From contig OY282559.1 of NCBI GenBank assembly GCA_958295665.1, positions 262,266,245-262,330,244 on the forward strand: a DNA stretch of 64,000 nucleotides, in the 5' to 3' direction. Shown piece by piece: positions 45,720 through 57,180 of the stretch (position 1 is the first letter of the stretch; each line of letters starts with the position of its first letter). The DNA is from Tipula vernalis. Taxonomy: Eukaryota > Arthropoda > Insecta > Diptera > Tipulidae. Below the pieces are notes generated by a model. It saw only the letters and a list, made by a program, of their open reading frames with translations. It was not told the origin of the DNA and made no database searches. The translations under genes were made by a program, and so were the position numbers.

Positions 45720-47016
45720 GGGTAAATGTGGAGGAGATGGTATACCTTTTTTGTTTCGTCAATATTTTCAAAAATAAAAGAGCTATTCTAACGAAGTAAA
45801 AACAAAAATCAACTTTATTCAATATAACAGCAACATTTAAGGCATAAAATAAAATAAATATATAAATTCACATTTTTAAATAAAAAATAAAAAATTACTC
45901 AAAAATACCATATCCCCTTCAACCGTAGGTGATATGGCACGTACATTAGGAGATATGACACTTTACATTTTCTTTATGTTTTCGTTGCCACATTTATTAC
46001 ATGTAATTGCATACGATGTGCACGTATCGTGCGACCATTGTTGGCAAAGCATGCACTGTACCCAGTCATCCCTTTTGGTGGTAACACTGTAATCTTCACC
46101 ACATCCCGCGCAGTTGTTTTCTTCAAAATCCTCTGGACCAGAAGATTAATCGTGTAGCGATACGTTTTCGTCTGTAGATGATGATACGTTAAAAGTTTTT
46201 GGAATCGGTTTTATCGTACACTCTTTCTTTGTTATTCTTCTTGGCCCTGCCTTTCGCTTTGCCGACTTTAATTTTTGGTTCGATACATTTTCTATAGATG
46301 TCAAGACACGGGATTTACTCTCGATGGGATTTACTGGGATTTACTCTCGATGGTTTAGAGGTAGATAGTATCAGTGAGATGATGTCAAACATCTTTCCAG
46401 GATAAAGATTGTTAGATTGAGGGGCTTCAATTAACGAATGTACTTCCACCTGTAGTAATAAGAAAAACATAAAAGTTATAGTTAAAGTTGTAAGACTTAT
46501 TACTACTTCTGCATTTTGTCTCGGAGGGGTCGTTTCAACATTTGGAATCTCCTGTTCTCGATTAATCTCTAGAAACGCCTCACTAGGAATAGCACCCGGA
46601 TAGCACCATAACACCCTCGCAGAAAAGTGCCATTTCTCCCTTTTCCTCCAAATTCTTTTTTTTTTTATTTTATCCAACTTCACTTATTCGTTCATTGCCT
46701 CTCGTACTAGTACAAACTAAAATATTCTCTTGCACGTATTTTAATACATAAACTAGATTTAAGTGCCAAATACTTACCGAAAAAACGAGTCACAAAGAGA
46801 GCATAAAATTAGTTCTCACAAAAAAAAAAAAAAAATTTGTTGTTTCTTTTTTTATTTAATAATTAATAATCACAGCGCGGCGAAACCTTACTCCTTCGAG
46901 TTATTACGACAAACTGAAACGAAATATATACTTAAATATATAAAATGCAGTGCTTAAGTGGGGGAAATTTGAAATGTGCCATCTCACCCGCTACGCCATC
47001 TGACCCACATTTACCC
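45720..47016 (-). mobile_element. Pogo-like DNA transposon remnant (TA target)
   Basis: The ends GGGTAAATGTGG and CCACATTTACCC are flanked by TA at 45718-45719 and 47017-47018. Subterminal AGATGG occurs at both ends, and GTGATATGGCAC / GTGCCATCTCACC-like words repeat inside. A cysteine-rich domain typical of some insect pogo/Tigger transposases is encoded on the minus strand. The 1297-bp length implies that most of the transposase is gone. Confidence 0.75.
45985..46140 (-). pseudogene. Zinc-finger end of a pogo-like transposase
   Basis: The minus strand reads CAGCGEDY, then DDWVQCMLCQQWSHDTC, then ITCNKCGNEN: a PHD-like C-x2-C ... C-x2-C ... H-x3-C ... C-x2-C array. This array is attached to the C-terminus of many insect pogo-type DDE transposases. 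The DDE catalytic part is not found. The 122-residue minus-strand frame at 46683-46315 lies upstream but has no recognisable motif. It would have helped binding to chromatin or DNA (inference). Confidence 0.6.
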
Positions 47017-47202
47017 TATATCGTTTTAAATCTTTTGGTTAAAAAAGGGGTTACATTCTCGTGGGTATAACTTTTTTTACTTACCAAATTTTGCCGTTCT
47101 TTAGTATTAGATATTTTTTCCAACAGGCGTTTGTTGATCTAATGATCTTCACTAATTTTTTCACTTTTCTGTTACTTACACTTTTGTTATTTTTTACGGC
47201 AG

Positions 47203-47220
47203 GTCTCTGTTTCGGCGCCA
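47203..47220 (-). promoter_or_regulatory. Primer-binding site, tRNA-Lys-like
   Basis: On the minus strand TGGCGCCGAAACAGAGAC follows the 5' LTR directly. It equals the lysine-tRNA (UUU) 3'-end complement known from lentiviral and gypsy-type elements at about 15 of 18 positions. Confidence 0.75.
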
Positions 47221-47432
47221 GTTAAGAGTTTTGTTCAACGTTTTATTAAAAAAAATATGAATTTATTTTAGGTTTATCTTTTATATTTCAAACTAAAAAA
47301 AACTAAAACTCTAAATATGTTATCTTTTTATACATAAAAAATACCTTAATAAGTAAATTACAATAGTATTAAATAACTAGAACATGCGCGTATTGGCAGT
47401 TTATGTTGAGTTGCAATTCTAGTTGTGTTAAC
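47221..47432 (-). repeat. 5' LTR of the gypsy element
   Basis: A 212-bp LTR pairing with 36758-37343. It would have held the promoter and polyadenylation signals. Substitutions between the two LTRs (for example GTATTAAATAAC/GTCTTAAATAAC, AACATGCGCG/AGCATGTTTG) show that the insertion is old. Confidence 0.85.
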
Positions 47433-50080
47433 GTAAATATACAAACAAATTTAGATTAAGTCTATTTTCTCTTATCCGTGAGCTATGAATAAACAGAAGC
47501 ATTGAAATATAAAACAACTTTATTTTAATTCAATTTCCAATTTAATTTCAGAGTTTATTTTTCGGCTCGTATTCAGCTGGTAATAAAATAACAAAAATTG
47601 TTCCAAATTGAATAACATCCAAATACATTAGTAAATATGCGAGGATATGACGTTTTTTTTTTTTTCAATTTTATTGAATTCAAACTTTATCGAATGAAAA
47701 TGTCTGAGATTAGAAATCGGATAAAACAATATCATCGGTGTTTGTTTGCCACATTGAGCGACCTCTGTATCTATACAATAAGAGTGACGTGCTACTAGCA
47801 TACATTTTGTTTTTACTCGCAGATTTGACAGATATGAAATTTTCCGCTGAATGACACTTTGACTGTACTATGTATATGAAATATTCATTTTATTCAAATT
47901 ACATTAATGTTTACAATTTGATTATTTGAATGATATCACCCTAACAATATGATCTTTTTGTTTTTGCAATTTCCATAACTAGCTATCCAGGTAGGATACC
48001 TACAGTTTTTTATCATTTTATATAAACATATTTACATTCCATTATATTGAAGCTCTTTTACAAGAAGTATATGGTAAATATTGCTATTAAGAATACATTA
48101 AATAGTATTGAACAATGGCTGGTTTACTATACATATATTCATATCTTTGCAAAATAGAATTCATCTCTTCATCAATTATTAATTCACCGCCATACATGAA
48201 GTGCCATTAAAATCTCATTTGCTATATAGGAATTGATATGTCATACTAAAAACTCGAAAGAGCAATCTTATAAATTCTCGTATGGAAAATGTCAAATACT
48301 TTCTTTGGTAGAAGGCAATAATTTTTTCTCGTTGGTTTTAGGTTTTTCATGAATTTTTTTTTTTGTTGATTCATGAACAGAATCAAATCTATAAATCAAA
48401 TACTAAAAAAAACTGAAAATCTATAAATTTTTGATATCAATATTTCAATATACATAAAAGAAGAATAGAACAACAACTTACATAATTTATACCTAATAGA
48501 TATGTACATGTAGAACTACAATGCACATGGTTTTATGGCAGAATGGATTTTACGTGGTAAGTGTGTATGATGTTATTTTTTGGGTGATTTTTTTAATTTT
48601 AAGTACGAAACCAAATGTTGTTGAGCTAACTGTTTTCGACAACATAAAATGTTGTGATCTGCATTGGTAATATGTTGGAAAACTAAATATTAGTTAGGGA
48701 TATAGCTATATGGTATATTAAACCATCTTTTAGCTGCCCAAAACATCTGCTAAATATTCTGTATTATTTCTAGAAAATGTTAAATTTTCATTGGACAAGA
48801 TCAATTCAATTTTGGCAAAATAAGATATGAAATCTTGGCATAGCGATAGACAGGGCTTTAACATTTTGTATATTGGTTATTCCAGTATGATAGAAACAAA
48901 TAGTGAAATAGTGAAACTGTGTTACTTCAGTTTACCCAACAATCCTTTCAGAATTTTAAGAAATGTTTCCGTTGACTTGTGTCCGCATATTACAGCTAAT
49001 TTTCTCCGTGCCGTGTTTGCCCAATTTTGATTGGATCTCCGCTATGAAATCATCGAGCTTTGTATTGTAATCAGAACTTTTACTTGAGGTGCAACCATAA
49101 TTTTGAACATTGCACATATAATATTTTAAAACTTCTTCAGTATTTTTTGGTTGCACTAAATTGGAGGCAGCATTTGAATACATTAAATTTGTATTTTGAT
49201 GTATAATACAAACACAAACTGAATGTGTCTGAGTATGCTTCCTTTAGGTTCAACATAATCAACCTCATAGTTTTTTAAATTTTTATTGTGCCTTCACGGA
49301 CGCCCACTGTATCTTTTAAGCCCGGTAATACTCGGCTTACTTCGTTGTCGTAATAATAATCCAAAATTCTGCTTTTTACATCGTCTGATAATGGGTTACC
49401 CTTAATAATAGGATCTAGGTAACTATAATGTCTTTTGGTAGCAACTAGTAGTTTCACTTGTCGGCTTCTGTATCTGCCTACTTCAAATTCTTTTTCTATA
49501 CGATTTTGACTCCAACTTAGCCGGCAATGCGGTTAGCAAGTATATCCTTTGACTTTGTTATGTTTCCTTTTTGAATGCTTTTTTTAAATTTGAAATCCAG
49601 GACCTAATTCGTTTTCAATAAAACTGATGCCAGAGCAACTTGCGATCCTTGGATTTGAAATTTGAATTGCATTACTCAAATTTGAAAATACAAAAAAATA
49701 ACAAAAATTATAATTTGTTGGATTGAGGCTCTCTGGTTTCAAGACGGACATACACATAGCTTAGTTTTGGCCAAATTGACAAATTTTAACTTTTGTTTTT
49801 GTATAGAAGTATAATCAATTGATTTTATCGAATTTCTTTCAATGCCTCCCACATGCAAGTGATGTCGACCGATATGACACTCCAAACCGTCAAATCCAAT
49901 TTTTCACACAACTGTAGTATTCAAATTATTAAAAAATAGTTCGTGTCTCCAAAAACAATCATATTCTTCGAGCATTTTGTTTAAATTGTATTAATTTAAT
50001 TCAAAAAATCCAATTTTGTGTTTTGCCATCCGTCAAATTATAAAATTGGAGAATTTTGAATGAAATTTTAGCAATTTTTA
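47433..50080. other. No secure gene; possible transposon crumbs
   Basis: AT-rich sequence. A 60-residue minus-strand frame at 49457-49275 (ISRVLPGL-like end: SRVLPGLKDTVGVREG) resembles a short motif seen in transposon-borne proteins. A 75-residue minus-strand frame at 49183-48956 has no known domain. Neither is long enough to call. Downstream remains of the BEL env region may extend into 49.6-50.1 kb. Confidence 0.35.
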
Positions 50081-50089
50081 AATTAGAAA

Positions 50090-50470
50090 CGCCCACTTAG
50101 GGCGATTAGTATTTCATTATGATCCCTTAACTCAGCGTAGAATGTTCTGATTTGCGAAACAATTGCTGCGCAATATTTGAATGTGTCCGCGTGTACCGCT
50201 GGTATTAGTGTTGTATTAGCGCATAATTCGTCTAGCTGACGAGCGCCACTTTCGAGGTGGTCTAGCTCTGCCCAATAGAATGTGAGATTTTAGTAAGATA
50301 TAACCCTCCATTCCGTATTAATAAGATTCCCTTGATAATTATTATCAAAATAAATGCCAGCACGGGGAGTGAACCGTGTAATATTCGCTGTTGTTTGTTC
50401 TGTTGTATGTCCCATCATGTAGATTATTGCGAGCGAGCACAGTAACAATGTTAATTTGCTGTTTGCTCTC
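50090..50470 (-). pseudogene. Env-like segment downstream of BEL pol
   Basis: After the integrase end the minus strand has a hydrophobic start (LTLLLCSLAIIYMMG, signal-peptide-like). Next come ITRFTPRAGIYFDNNYQG and NTEWRVISY, then a stop followed by LTFYWAELDHLESGARQLDE and LC. This resembles the N-terminal region of envelope-like third ORFs known from roo-type BEL elements. It is short and has an internal stop. The assignment rests on position and pattern, not on a database match. Confidence 0.5.
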
Positions 50471-50544
50471 TTCGTTCGTATGTGCTGTATCGGTTGTCTT
50501 TGTTTCGAAGTGTTTACTTCACAACCGTCTGCAGCCTGTGCTGC

Positions 50545-52000
50545 CTATCGAATTTCCGTGTTAGGTTTTGGCAGGCCCATTTCTTCCAACTCCCCACTAT
50601 TTTTAGTTGGAAGATGGCTGATTTTGGTGATTAGCTTTTTAAGCAATCCTCCATTACTACTTTTTATGGTTAGGCCTCTAACCAAGCCATTGTTTCCACT
50701 ATGGATCTCTTGAACTCTTCCTAAAGGCCATTTTCCTGAAGGTAGGTTGTCATCCTTAATGAGGACCAGCTCCCCTTTAGATATATTATCTTGTTTTTTG
50801 GTCCATTTGCTTCGTTTTTGTAGTAGTAACATATATTCGGTTACCCAAATTTTCCAATTCTTTTGAGTTGTCTTTTGCAGGAGCTTCTAACGTGTTAAAT
50901 GGTTGATATTTTCATTCAAAATGCTTGGTTCGGGCAATGTTCTCGTAGGTTCGCCTATAAGAAAATGACTCTTTTGAAAGCTCTTTTGACCATTTCCCGA
51001 TAGTTGTTTTACTGCAAGCGTGAGTTCGTTCCGCATAAGTTTAGAAGCTCCTATGAAGTTGGAGCCGCACTCACTAGGAAAGTCCAAGCAAAACACCAGT
51101 CGTGCTGTGAAGCGTTTGAATGCTGCTATGAAACCTCCTGATGACAAATTGCTTACTACATCTATGTGAATAGCTTTTACTGCAAAGCATAAGAATACTG
51201 CTAGGTAACCTTTACAGCTTTTGCGACCTCGACCTGGTGAACACCGGGGTTGGAAGGGTCCAGCATAATCTACCCCAGTATGCGTAAAGGTTACTCAAGC
51301 TATTGGAAGAGCTCCCACAATTTGATTTAAAGTTTGCGCGCGTTGTTGTGGCAGGTTATGCACCTATTGATATTATTTTTTATTGCTGCTGGACCTTTTC
51401 CAGTACCTTTGCCGAATAAAAGCCAGCGTAAGTGTCTTTGCCCCGTCTAGTGTCATCTTAAATGCATTATTGAATGTTGAGAATTGAAAGCATTCCTGAC
51501 AATAGACCGTCTTTCTCCTACTCGCAGTAACCAATTCTCATCTATTTTGACCGAAGTTGAGGTTCAATTTGAGGTTCTAGTTGTTTCTTTACTATTTTAA
51601 ATGCTAACTGTTGTGTTAGTTTCAATGCTAACGTTTGGCTATCATAAAGTTCCTTAGTTGTCTGGTATCTCGGTAAAGATTTGGTTGTTCTTTTTACAAA
51701 TTCAACCTGTGGTTGTAGCGAGGCGGTCCTGTGGATGCTTAAGCCAGGTTGGGCCATTCCACCATAATTGGTGGTTTAGTAACTTTGAAGCATTTAGGCC
51801 TCTTGAAGTGCAATTTGACGGGTTGCCTTCTGATTTTACATAATTCCATTGTAGTGGAGATAATATAGATTGAATTTCAAAAGTCCTGTTCGCAACAAAC
51901 GTTTCAAACTTATTTGGTTTTCCTCTAATCCAAGCCAAAGTTGTCATAGAATCTGTCCACGCAAATATTTTGATATGATGCAGTTGCAACGCCTTTTTTA
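50545..52000 (-). pseudogene. BEL/Pao pol relic: RNase H and integrase
   Basis: RNase H: FAWTDSMTTLAWIRGKPNKF, TFVANRTFEIQSIL, NPSNCTSRGLNASKLLNHQL (51989-51702). Integrase: a zinc-binding CITCHN remnant near 51350, DYAGPF-like sequence near 51250 with the first Asp, AVKAIHIDVVSN, then SECGSNFIGA (about 51060). In the last, the second catalytic Asp of the usual SDNG motif is replaced. The C-terminal domain is KGELVLIKDDNLPSGKWPLG and RVQEIH (50770-50690), diagnostic of BEL. Several frameshifts separate the parts, for example near 51740 and 51150. Inactive. Confidence 0.85.
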
Positions 52001-52089
52001 TTTTTCTTAGTATAGTTTTGCTAAAAGCAAAGCGGCGTACAACTCCAATCTAGGAATATTTAATTTTGCCTGTAATGGTGCCACATTTT

Positions 52090-53616
52090 ACTTCGGTCAA
52101 AAAAGACTAAAATATTGAAATCCTGTCAAAAATAATCAAAAATTTGGTTGGCCCAAAACCACTTTTCTCGACGTTTTGAAAGTCCCTGAGTCTAAAACAG
52201 CAAAAAAAAAATGTTCGTTCGTCTGTCCGCATGTCTGGCTGTCTATATGTCTGTACACATGATATCTCGAGACCGGCTTATTCGATTTAGAATTTTTTAT
52301 GCCAATCTGTTTCTACAGTCAAGGCCGAGATTTGAAAAGCTTTTGGAAACTTTGTGTGGCGAGGGTCGGGTACCTGCCATACGAATTGACCCAAAATATC
52401 TGGTTATACAAATATTTACCAATTTTGTATATATACTGGTTTGAATATTGAGTTTGGGGTTGAGTTGAAGGTTAAGTTAGGGGTCATTTTGCGGGTTGAG
52501 TTGAAGTTGAGTTGGAGTTGAGTTGGGGTTGGATTAAGATTTGGTGAGCAGTTGACCAATTTTTTATATGTGCTGGTTTGAGGATTGAGTTGAAAGAGAG
52601 TTTGCGGATCGGTTGATTGTTTAGTTGGGGCATGTTGGACCAGTGTTTGGTGAGCAGTTGAGCAATCTATAAAATGAAGTGAGTGTTTTTATGTTTGTAC
52701 AGCAAATGTGTATGATATATGTATAAACAAATCCACACGACTTGACCGATTTGAAGTAAACCTTACACAAATATTGTTTAAGAATTAAGAAAGGTCACTT
52801 TTAATATCTCAAACCTCAAATTAAACCTTTAGCAAATTAAATGAATGGCCAATTAGGATGGAAATTATCTATTTCTTTACTGATTTTAGTGAAATTTGAC
52901 TTCCGCGATGGAAATGGGATTTTAAAATGAGTTTTGGATGAAATTCTGGAATATGGCCATGTATGATGGAACTTGCAAATTTATCAACCGATTATGATGA
53001 AATTCGACTTGTGCGTTGGAAATTGGATTCTAAAATGAGTTTCGGATGAAATTCTGCAATATGGCCAAGTAGGATTTAACTTGCGTATTTTTCAACCGAT
53101 TATGGTAAAATTTGACGTATGCGTTGGAAATGGGATTCTACTCTTCCATTCTATGAAACTTGCCTATTTTTTAATCAATTATGATGAAATTCGGCTTGCA
53201 CGAGGGAACTCTTCTGGAATATGGAAAAGCATGAGGGAACTTGTTTATTTATCAACCGATTATGCATGGAAAAAACCATGGGTAGAAACGACAAGCACTT
53301 TGGGCATCATTACAAATTTGGAGCTGGGGGGAAGTGGAAGGTAGGAGACTGATCGAGGAAAATATAATAAGGGGTAAGTTGAGGAGCAAGTTTGGTATTA
53401 AGTTGGAGATTGTGTTGAGTTGAAAGTTGATTTGGGGTTGAATTGGTGTCTAAGATGAGGGTAGGGTTAAGAGTTGATTTTGTGATTTTGTTGGAGATTA
53501 CGCTGGGATTTGAGATTGAGTAAGAGATTAAGGGGTTCATTTTGAGTTGACTTGATATAATCTCACAAACGTACGTAATACAGACCGAAGTTCTGATCTC
53601 GTGAGGTTTCAGCCCT
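52090..53616 (+). repeat. ACTTCGGTC family, copy B (most complete)
   Basis: It starts ACTTCGGTCAAAAAAGAC and ends GACCGAAGTTCTGATCTCGT then GAGGTTTCAGCCCT. The order is: conserved block (GTCCGCATGTCTGGCTGTCT, GATATCTCGAGACCGGCTTA, GATTTGAAAAGCTTTTGG, GGGTACCTGCCATACGAATT), TTGAGTTG arrays (52440-52660), CAGTTGAGCAATCTAT, ~107-bp repeats (52850-53280), more GTTGAG arrays (53340-53545). Copy A is its inverted counterpart. No transposase; Helitron-, foldback- or Sola-like origin are all open. Confidence 0.7.
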
Positions 53617-53864
53617 TTATATTTTGTTTTTGCAATCACTAGGGTCACCTTGCTATTATTCGAAGAATATGATGAAATTTGTTTTTGTAGAGTCGAATTA
53701 TATTTTTAGTAATATTAACAACTACAGGTGAAACAATTTGACGGTTTGGAACACCGATCGACCTCAGTTGGATGTTTCAATCTACGGCGTGTATATTCAT
53801 TTTTGTTAGTTTTGAATCGTGACTAAACAATAAACAAAAATTTCAGTGATAAATAATCCGTTCG

Positions 53865-54455
53865 ATGTTGAAAGTTCGCATGCCGGAAGGTCGAATGTCG
53901 AAAGGCCGACTGTTGTATGGCCGAATGTCTAATGGACGATTGGGTCGAAAGGCCGAAAGTGTTGAAAGGCCGAATGTCTAAATGCCGAATCGGTAGAAAG
54001 CCAGAATGGGTCGAATGATCGAACGTGTGAAAAGGCTGATTGGGTGGAAAGGCCGAATTTTCATTTGATTTCCTTCACTTATCTGATTGAAATCAATATT
54101 TAAAACCATTGAATTTATTTCTTAATGTAAAATGGTTTAAATAAATTGAAAATACGTGCTAATAAATCCTGTGTATATAGCAAATTAATGTGATCAAATT
54201 GATTCGGAAAAAAAATTTATTTCCATTTTCTTTTTTATTATAATTAATTAATTTTTAATTATAAGACAGTAAAAAGGAAGAAGAATTTAATATTTAAGGC
54301 GATTTACTATTAAACATTTTTACACAAAAATTTTGATAAAAATATAAATTTTGAAAATTTTCATTCATAAAGAGATGAACAATTAAAATCAATTTCGCAC
54401 AAACGACCTTTACACATTCGGCCTTTCGACACAATCGGAATTTCGACATTCGGCC
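53865..54455. mobile_element. Element with GGCCGAATGTCGAAA minisatellite ends
   Basis: From 53865 to 54060, CGAAAGGCCGAATG-type units of about 14-18 bp repeat some twelve times with variations (GTCGAATGTCGAAAGGCCGA). At 54410-54455 the inverse occurs (CATTCGGCCTTTCGACACAA, CGACATTCGGCC). The ~350 bp between are AT-rich. This looks like a MITE whose termini are expanded subrepeats on one side. Family unknown. Confidence 0.65.
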
Positions 54456-55199
54456 CTATTCCTAAATAATCATGAATATAAGTTGAAATAGAATGTGGTT
54501 TTACTCGACCAAGCTGAGATAGCAGTAAAAAGAAGCATAACTGAAACAAGAGACATAAACTATTCGATTTAAATTTAATAATGTAAAAAGGTTATACAAA
54601 ATGGCCAATACTAACCAAATTTGGAATTAATCAAAACGTTATAAATTATATCAATTAATTAAATAAGCCATTAAAAAGTTTTGAATACTAAAATGAGGGC
54701 GAAAGTGTCGCATTAAATCAAATTACACAAATTTAATAGATATGCTTATAGGATATGTAGGGGCTATATTCCACGAACTGAGAATATAATAAGCTGGTTA
54801 GAATATGATGGGTTGGGCTCGAATGATGGGTTAGGCTCGAATGGCAAATTTTCAAAAGTGAACTAATTTTCCCAAAATGATTTGGACTACACTAAGTCAA
54901 TTAACACAAATCTCAGAGATGTGCTCATGTACTAACTATATACAATGGATCGGGAATATAATGAGACGGCTAGGAATGCATATGCCATTCACTTATGATA
55001 AGTTGGCCTCGAATGACAAATATTCAAACATTTAGAAATTTTCCCAAAAATGATTTGAAAGCGGTACTTCACTAAGTCAATTAACAAAAATCTCAGAGAT
55101 GAGCTCATGTAGCGACTATATACAACGGATCGGGAATATAATAAGCTAGCTCTTATAGTTAATATAATAGTTAGTTCCAACGCGAGCTCATAGGCTAGC

Positions 55200-56880
55200 A
55201 CTCCAAAACCCTAAGCGAGAGATTGATCTTTGTTCTCGTAAATTGAAAGTTATTAAATCCGAATTGACTCAGGAGCAGAAAGCCCAGCTGGATCCGGATA
55301 AACTGAGTGAAATAAAAACGATAGTCCTACTACTCTAGTCTAAAACAGCTTCATCTAACGCTAATAAATTGTTTATCACCTGCGATAAATTGCTAAACAC
55401 TCTCGATGAGCTACATTCCAGAAATATATCGGCTGATGATTTGGAGACTTCGTTTAGATATGTATTTGTTGGCCTTGTGGATCAAGATCCCGAAACTTCC
55501 GAAGATTCAGAAGCCATCGAAGTGTGCAATTCAACCGAAGCGGCTCAAAAAGGTTCAGTTATTTTTGGTAATAATACGGATGATATTTCTGCAAAACATA
55601 AAGCTGGTGCTTCTAATCCAGATCGCGAATCTACCAATGTTCCAAAAAGTTCAATGCTTCAAGAAACTAATACTAATATTAAAATCGATACAGCTGATTC
55701 CTGTCACCGACAAATGAAAGATCCTTGTATGTCCATCGAAGAGCGTGTCAATCAAGTATTAAATCAATTTTTAGAAAAATTCAACTTGTCAACTGGTTTT
55801 CTTCAAAATAAAGCTAAGGACCAGAACTTGCATCAAAATACTAAATTAAGTCACAGTAGTAAACCTTTTACCACAACTCGTGAATCAACATAACTTTCTG
55901 AACACAACGACAACTTAAAAATTTACAATTGGAAGATTACGTTTTTTCCGGAGATTCTAGAAGTTAAATACCAATAGAGCGATTTCTTTACAGGGTAGAA
56001 TGCATGGCTCAATCAAACGGAATAACTCGTGCCTGTTTGGCTGATAATTTTGGAGTTTTACTGAGGGATAAAGCATTTCCTTGGTACTGGGACTCTCGGG
56101 AGCATGTGGGAGAATTTAGTTGGCTGGATCTACGCGAGGCCATGGTACAACGTTTCCGGATCAGGCGCACAGACAGTGATGTAAAGCAAAGTCTTGAGAA
56201 GCGGAAACAGGACTCAAAAAGAGGGAATTTCTTAGATTTTTACCACTATATCATGAATATGACTCTTGCTTTAGTGACACCATTATCAGAATTAGAACTA
56301 ATAGATCTGCTAATTTGTAATATGTGGAGAGGATTGCAAGCTTTCTTGGCCGGTTAGATTTTTACGGTTGTACCTACCTTCGTTTATAAATGCATCGCGG
56401 TCGAAGATACTTGGCGGAGGATTGGTTGGAATCCTGAAATGAATCATCAGCAACAGCATAGAAATAATGTTAACGAACTTGAAATGGTTGGGAATTGTGA
56501 ACGAGGAGAAGCACTTTACTGTGATACTTCTGAGTTGTGTGGACATTCTAACAACGTATGTCAACAACGTATGTGCATCCCTCAACTACTCCGTTTTCAA
56601 ATTGCATCAAACTCCTCACTCTAATGTATGTTGGAACTGATTAGTTCCGGGAAATTTCTACCAAGATTGTACTTCTGTTACGCGTAATATATTTTGTTTT
56701 GGATGTGGAGCCCGTAATGTTTTCCAACCTCAATGCCCAAACTGTAAACGGTTGAAGGAAAACTCGAAAAGGGATGTCGGAATCACTGGGGCTCTGAGAT
56801 CCCAAAGTCAACCAGCTTCAGCACCCAGATCAATTGCTCAAGAAGTGTCGATGAATACCGAGCAAAATCTCACACACTCG
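55200..56880 (+). pseudogene. Ty3/gypsy gag relic
   Basis: The frame is open from about 55205 (EIDLCSRKLKVIKSELTQEQ), with a stop near 55337. It continues at 55369-55893 (KLLNTLDELHSRNISADDLE; acidic and Ser/Thr-rich middle; SIEERVNQVLNQFLEKFNLS). A capsid-like piece follows at 56004-56357 (AFPWYWDSREHVGEFSWLDL, LREAMVQRFRIRRTDSD). A Cys-rich CFGCGARNVFQPQCPNCK (about 56696-56752) is a C-x2-C..C-x2-C knuckle instead of the usual CCHC. Four or more breaks separate these pieces. It would have formed the particle and bound RNA. Confidence 0.75.
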
Positions 56881-57039
56881 ACGACACTACAAACCGAATA
56901 AACAAGTACCCATTGCCTACTTTTGTGTCTCATGGCACACAAACGTCTCCTCGAAATTCGAGATTAACTAGAAATTTTAAAATATTTTAAATTTCGGAAA
57001 TCTCTTAAAAAAATTGTTTCAGAATCGATAATTCCATCT

Positions 57040-57180
57040 TCAAAAGATTCAAGACCCTATGCGAGCGTAATTGTAAATGGCATACCTTTCAGAGGATTGC
57101 TTGACAGTGGAGCAAATATATCCGTTTTAGGCTCTGGCTCTAAAGAACTGCTCACTAATTCTAATTTTTAAATTCATTCT
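57040..57180 (+). pseudogene. Ty3/gypsy aspartic protease relic
   Basis: PFRGLLDSGANISVLG (about 57090-57135) retains the Asp-Ser-Gly active-site motif of retroviral-type aspartic proteases. A stop follows at about 57169 in the same frame (SNF-stop) and the flap region is not clear. It would have processed the Gag-Pol polyprotein. Confidence 0.75.

Larger units (their letters stand above)
36758..47432 (-). mobile_element. Decayed errantivirus-like gypsy LTR retrotransposon with nested insertions
   Basis: The element reads on the minus strand: 5' LTR (47221-47432), primer-binding site, gag, protease, RT/RNase H, integrase, env, polypurine tract, 3' LTR (36758-37343). The gene order with an env after pol, LTR ends of AGTTAAC/TTAACT type and a lysine-tRNA-like PBS are all typical of insect errantiviruses. 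At least six insertions lie inside it (36849, 38982, 41694, 43594, 45015, 45720). Every ORF is interrupted. Target duplication is unclear: ATAA and GTAA outside the LTRs match only in part. Confidence 0.85.
50090..52075 (-). mobile_element. BEL/Pao LTR retrotransposon relic with env-like end
   Basis: The minus strand carries, in order, BEL-type RNase H (from about 52000), integrase (about 51500-50545) with the BEL-specific C-terminal domain, then an env-like segment (50470-50090). gag, protease and RT are missing, and no LTR was found at either end. It ends abruptly at about 52075, next to the ACTTCGGTC-family copy B. Confidence 0.8.

Noticed and set aside
49275..49457. 60-residue minus-strand frame with SRVLPGLKD motif
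   Set aside because: It is suggestive of a transposon-borne protein, but too short and isolated to assign to a family.
53310..53648. 112-residue minus-strand frame rich in Asn, Pro, Ser and Thr
   Set aside because: It is a translation of the GTTGAG repeat array, and the periodic composition explains its length.
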